DNA of 8,001 nucleotides from Bacteroidota bacterium. Its GTDB lineage: Bacteria > Bacteroidota > Ignavibacteria > Kapaibacteriales > UBA2268. The position numbers and the translations under genes were made by a program. This document shows, piece after piece, positions 6,517 to 8,001 of the stretch (within the stretch, counting starts at the first letter, position 1; the number at the start of each line of letters is the position of its first letter). Below the pieces are notes generated by a model. It was not told the DNA's origin. It saw nothing but the letters and a program-made list of their open reading frames with translations, and did no database searches. The DNA lies in assembly GCA_024280675.1 (NCBI GenBank), contig JAJRPT010000127.1, positions 1 to 8,001 on the forward strand, written 5' to 3'.

Positions 6517-6561
6517 ATGAAAAAAGGTTCAATATTTATGAAGACTCTTAGAATATTATTA
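6517..6561 (+). pseudogene. Possible N-terminal fragment of an IS4-family transposase, cut by the IS630 insertion
   Basis: ATG 6517 opens a short frame, MKKGSIFMKTLRILL, that runs to the left end of the IS630 element. If the insertion is removed and one TA kept, the bases on the two sides join to encode NIINNLVSKYNSDKHNKGF, which continues into the IS4-like protein at 7677. The first part resembles the N-terminus of IS4-family transposases (a KG..F..L..L pattern). One frameshift near 6551 is needed to connect them. This is inference from a short stretch and could be chance. Confidence 0.35.
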
Positions 6562-6576
6562 ACCTGACGCTAATAT
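6562..6576 (+). repeat. Left terminal inverted repeat of IS630 element
   Basis: ACCTGACGC follows the flanking TA at 6560-6561. It pairs imperfectly with the right end at 7662-7676 (ACnnGACG is conserved). With the palindromic flanks, ATTATTAAC (6555-6563) is an exact inverted match to GTTAATAAT (7675-7683). Confidence 0.5.
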
Positions 6577-6614
6577 ATAGCTAGGATAAGTGATAGATAT
6601 TTCTTATATTCGTA

Positions 6615-7650
6615 ATGGAAAAAAATTGACAGTAGAAAATTATCACCTGAGCAAAGATATGCCCAACGCAAGTTTGCTATCCGACTAAAAAAATCAGGTA
6701 AAAAGCACCAAGAAATATCAAAGATTATCGGAGTGAGAGCAAACACAATTAGTTCTTGGATAAAATCCTATCGCTTAGGTGGTTTCAAAGCATTAAAAGA
6801 AAAAAACCGTGGTGTAAAATCCGAAGACAAAAAACTTTTGAGTGATTCTCAAGAGTTAGAAATCCAGAAAATGATAACTGATACGATGCCCGATCAGCTC
6901 AAATTATCTTATGGTTTATGGACTAGAAAAGCTGTAAAGGAACTGGTTGAAAGAGAGTTTGACATTGTTTTAGCGATAAACACAATGGGCGATTATCTTC
7001 GTAAATGGGGCTATTCACCTCAGAAACCAAAGAAAAGGGCTTACGAGCAAAATTCTAAACTAGTTCAAAAATGGATAGATGAAGAATATCCAGCGATTGA
7101 GAAAAGAGCAAAAGAGGAGGGGGCTCAAATTCATTGGGGTGATGAAACTGGTGCGAGAAATACGAACAATCATGGACGTTCTTACGCTCCAAAAGGAAGA
7201 ACGCCAGTGAAGAAAAATATGGCGAAAAGGTTTTCTGTAAATATGATTTCAACTGTGACAAATTTAGGACAGGTTGAATTCATGATTTACTCTGGAACGA
7301 TGAATTCTCAGAGATTAATTGAGTTTACGAAAGGTTTGATTAAAGGCAAGAAACGTAAGATATTCTTGATATTAGATAATTTAAGAGTTCATCATAGCAA
7401 GATTGTTAAGGCTTGGGAAGAAGAAAATAAGGCTAAAATTGAGTTGTTTTATTTGCCATCTTATTCACCTGAGAAGAATCCAGATGAGTATTTAAATTGT
7501 GATTTAAAGTATGGGCTGTCAGAAAAACCATCACCTAAAAATGAGTCAGAATTAAAGAATAATATTGAAAGTCATATGTTAATGTTGCAGGGAAATAGTG
7601 AGCGAGTTAAGAAGTATTTTCAGCATGAGGACATTAAATATGCAAGCTGA
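6615..7650 (+). CDS. IS630-family DDE transposase, start region out of frame at an A7 run
   Basis: This transposase catalyses cut-and-paste movement of the surrounding element. The N-terminal helix-turn-helix reads RKLSPEQRYAQRKFAIRLKK...HQEISKIIGVRANTISSW, followed by GGFKALKEKNRG. Numbered from GTG 6733, the catalytic DDE residues are D137 (HWGDETG), D215 (LDNLRVHHS) and E252 (EKNPDEYLN). The C-terminus YFQHEDIKYAS looks natural. The protein frame is open back to 6616 but has no ATG, GTG or TTG before GTG 6733, which would cut off most of the HTH. The natural start is probably ATG 6615: ATG-GAA-AAA-ATT-GAC would give MEKID if the A run at 6619-6625 had six A. With seven, frame 0 stops at TGA 6627. 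So either the gene is a frameshift mutant or it is expressed through transcript or ribosome slippage on the A7. The catalytic body is intact. Confidence 0.88.
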
Positions 7651-7661
7651 TAATTATCGCT

Positions 7662-7676
7662 TTTCTGCCGTCGTGT
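7662..7676 (-). repeat. Right terminal inverted repeat of IS630 element
   Basis: Reading inward on the minus strand from 7676 this is ACACGACGGC. It matches the left end ACCTGACGC at ACnnGACG, begins just after the flanking TA at 7677-7678, and lies 12-26 bases after the transposase stop. Confidence 0.5.
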
Positions 7677-8001
7677 TAATAATCTTGTTTCTAAGTATAA
7701 CTCAGATAAACACAACAAAGGTTTCAACTCTTGGACACACTTAGTCTCAATGCTTTTTTGCCACTTTGCAAGTAGTAAATCAGAGACATCAGCAATGGAC
7801 TCCGCTCAGCCACAGGAAATTTAAATCATTTAGGAATCCAAAAAGCACCTTCAAAATCGACTATCAGCTATCAAAATCAACGACGTGATTGGCATTTATT
7901 TCGAGATTTATACTACGAACTTATTGATAATTTTCAGAAAGATAATCAATTCAAAAAGGCTAAATTCAAGATAAAATCAAAGATATACCTGTTGGATTCA
8001 A
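7677..8001 (+). pseudogene. IS4-family transposase remnant, frameshifted, running off the window
   Basis: Two frames together encode a typical IS4-family N-terminal region. Frame A (7678-7782) reads NNLVSKYNSDKHNKGF, FNSWTHLVSMLFCHFA and SSKS. Frame B (from 7782 to the window end) reads RDISNGLRSATGNLNHLG, IQKAPSKSTISYQNQRR, DWHLFRDLYYELIDNF and KFKIKSKIYLLDS. The last segment, LDS, should be the first catalytic aspartate block (LDSTT in homologues). The frames shift around 7781: relatives have about five residues between FA and RD, and here there are 11 bases, so 4 (or 1) bases are missing. Frame A stops at TAA 7822 and frame B has a stop at 7776. The natural N-terminus is missing at the IS630 border. 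The copy is therefore broken, at least as read in this window; the catalytic remainder lies beyond 8001. Confidence 0.75.

Larger units (their letters stand above)
6562..7676 (+). mobile_element. IS630-family insertion sequence
   Basis: The element is about 1.1 kb, the usual IS630 size, and holds one DDE transposase on the + strand. Its proposed ends are imperfect inverted repeats. The left end ACCTGACGC (6562-6570) matches the reverse complement of the right end, ACACGACGG (7676-7668), with AGC..GATAA similarity further in. Each end is flanked by TA (6560-6561 and 7677-7678), the target dinucleotide duplicated by this family. Outside the TA the flanks read ATTAT and ATAAT, so the empty site would be the palindrome ATTATTAATAAT. 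The exact boundary could be moved by a few bases because of that symmetry. Confidence 0.65.

Noticed and set aside
7640..7744. 34-residue hydrophobic open frame (MQADNYRFSAVVLII...) across the IS630 right end
   Set aside because: It overlaps the transposase end and the IS4 remnant in a different frame; a chance frame in AT-rich sequence.
1..8001. CRISPR array, tRNA, toxin-antitoxin pair or defence cassette
   Set aside because: No regularly spaced repeats, no cloverleaf and no such protein motifs were seen on either strand.

Overview
The window is AT-rich and reads as a chromosome fragment from the Bacteroidota/Chlorobi (FCB) side of the bacterial tree, possibly an Ignavibacteria- or Kapabacteria-like lineage. 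The reasons are outer-membrane beta-barrel proteins ending in aromatic residues, the order nif3 - coiled-coil 'zinc ribbon' protein - rnpB, and close AT-rich gene packing. The phylum call is inference; there is no rRNA gene here.

Layout. Positions 1-1171 (+) hold the 3' part of an outer-membrane beta-barrel gene that begins before the window. Nine bases later, convergently, lies a small exported beta-barrel gene (1181-1891, -). A 114-base divergent gap leads into a housekeeping block on the + strand: a short-form Nif3-like protein (2006-2833), a CT398-like coiled-coil protein whose zinc ribbon has lost three of its four cysteines (2843-3577), and a complete bacterial RNase P RNA (about 3591-4012) ending in a T run. 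Next is a two-gene unit with a 1-base stop/start overlap: a stand-alone HPt phosphotransfer protein (4095-4400) and a small exported CsgG/FlgO/LpoB-type protein (4400-4873). Convergent to it is an SLC1/DAACS dicarboxylate or amino-acid:cation symporter (4938-6410, -) with an extra hydrophilic loop of about 80 residues after TM1.

The right end is mobile DNA. An IS630-family element (about 6562-7676, TA target, imperfect inverted ends) appears to sit inside an older, decayed IS4-family transposase gene. Fragments of that gene are recognisable to the right (7677-8001, with an internal frameshift) and possibly to the left (6517-6561). The IS630 transposase is itself out of frame with its natural ATG because of a seven-A run just after the start.

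I see no CRISPR array, tRNA, defence cassette or clearly new multi-gene system. The best leads are the cysteine-depleted zinc ribbon beside rnpB, the extended symporter loop, the RNase P L15 without a visible GGU, and the slippery start of the nested transposase.
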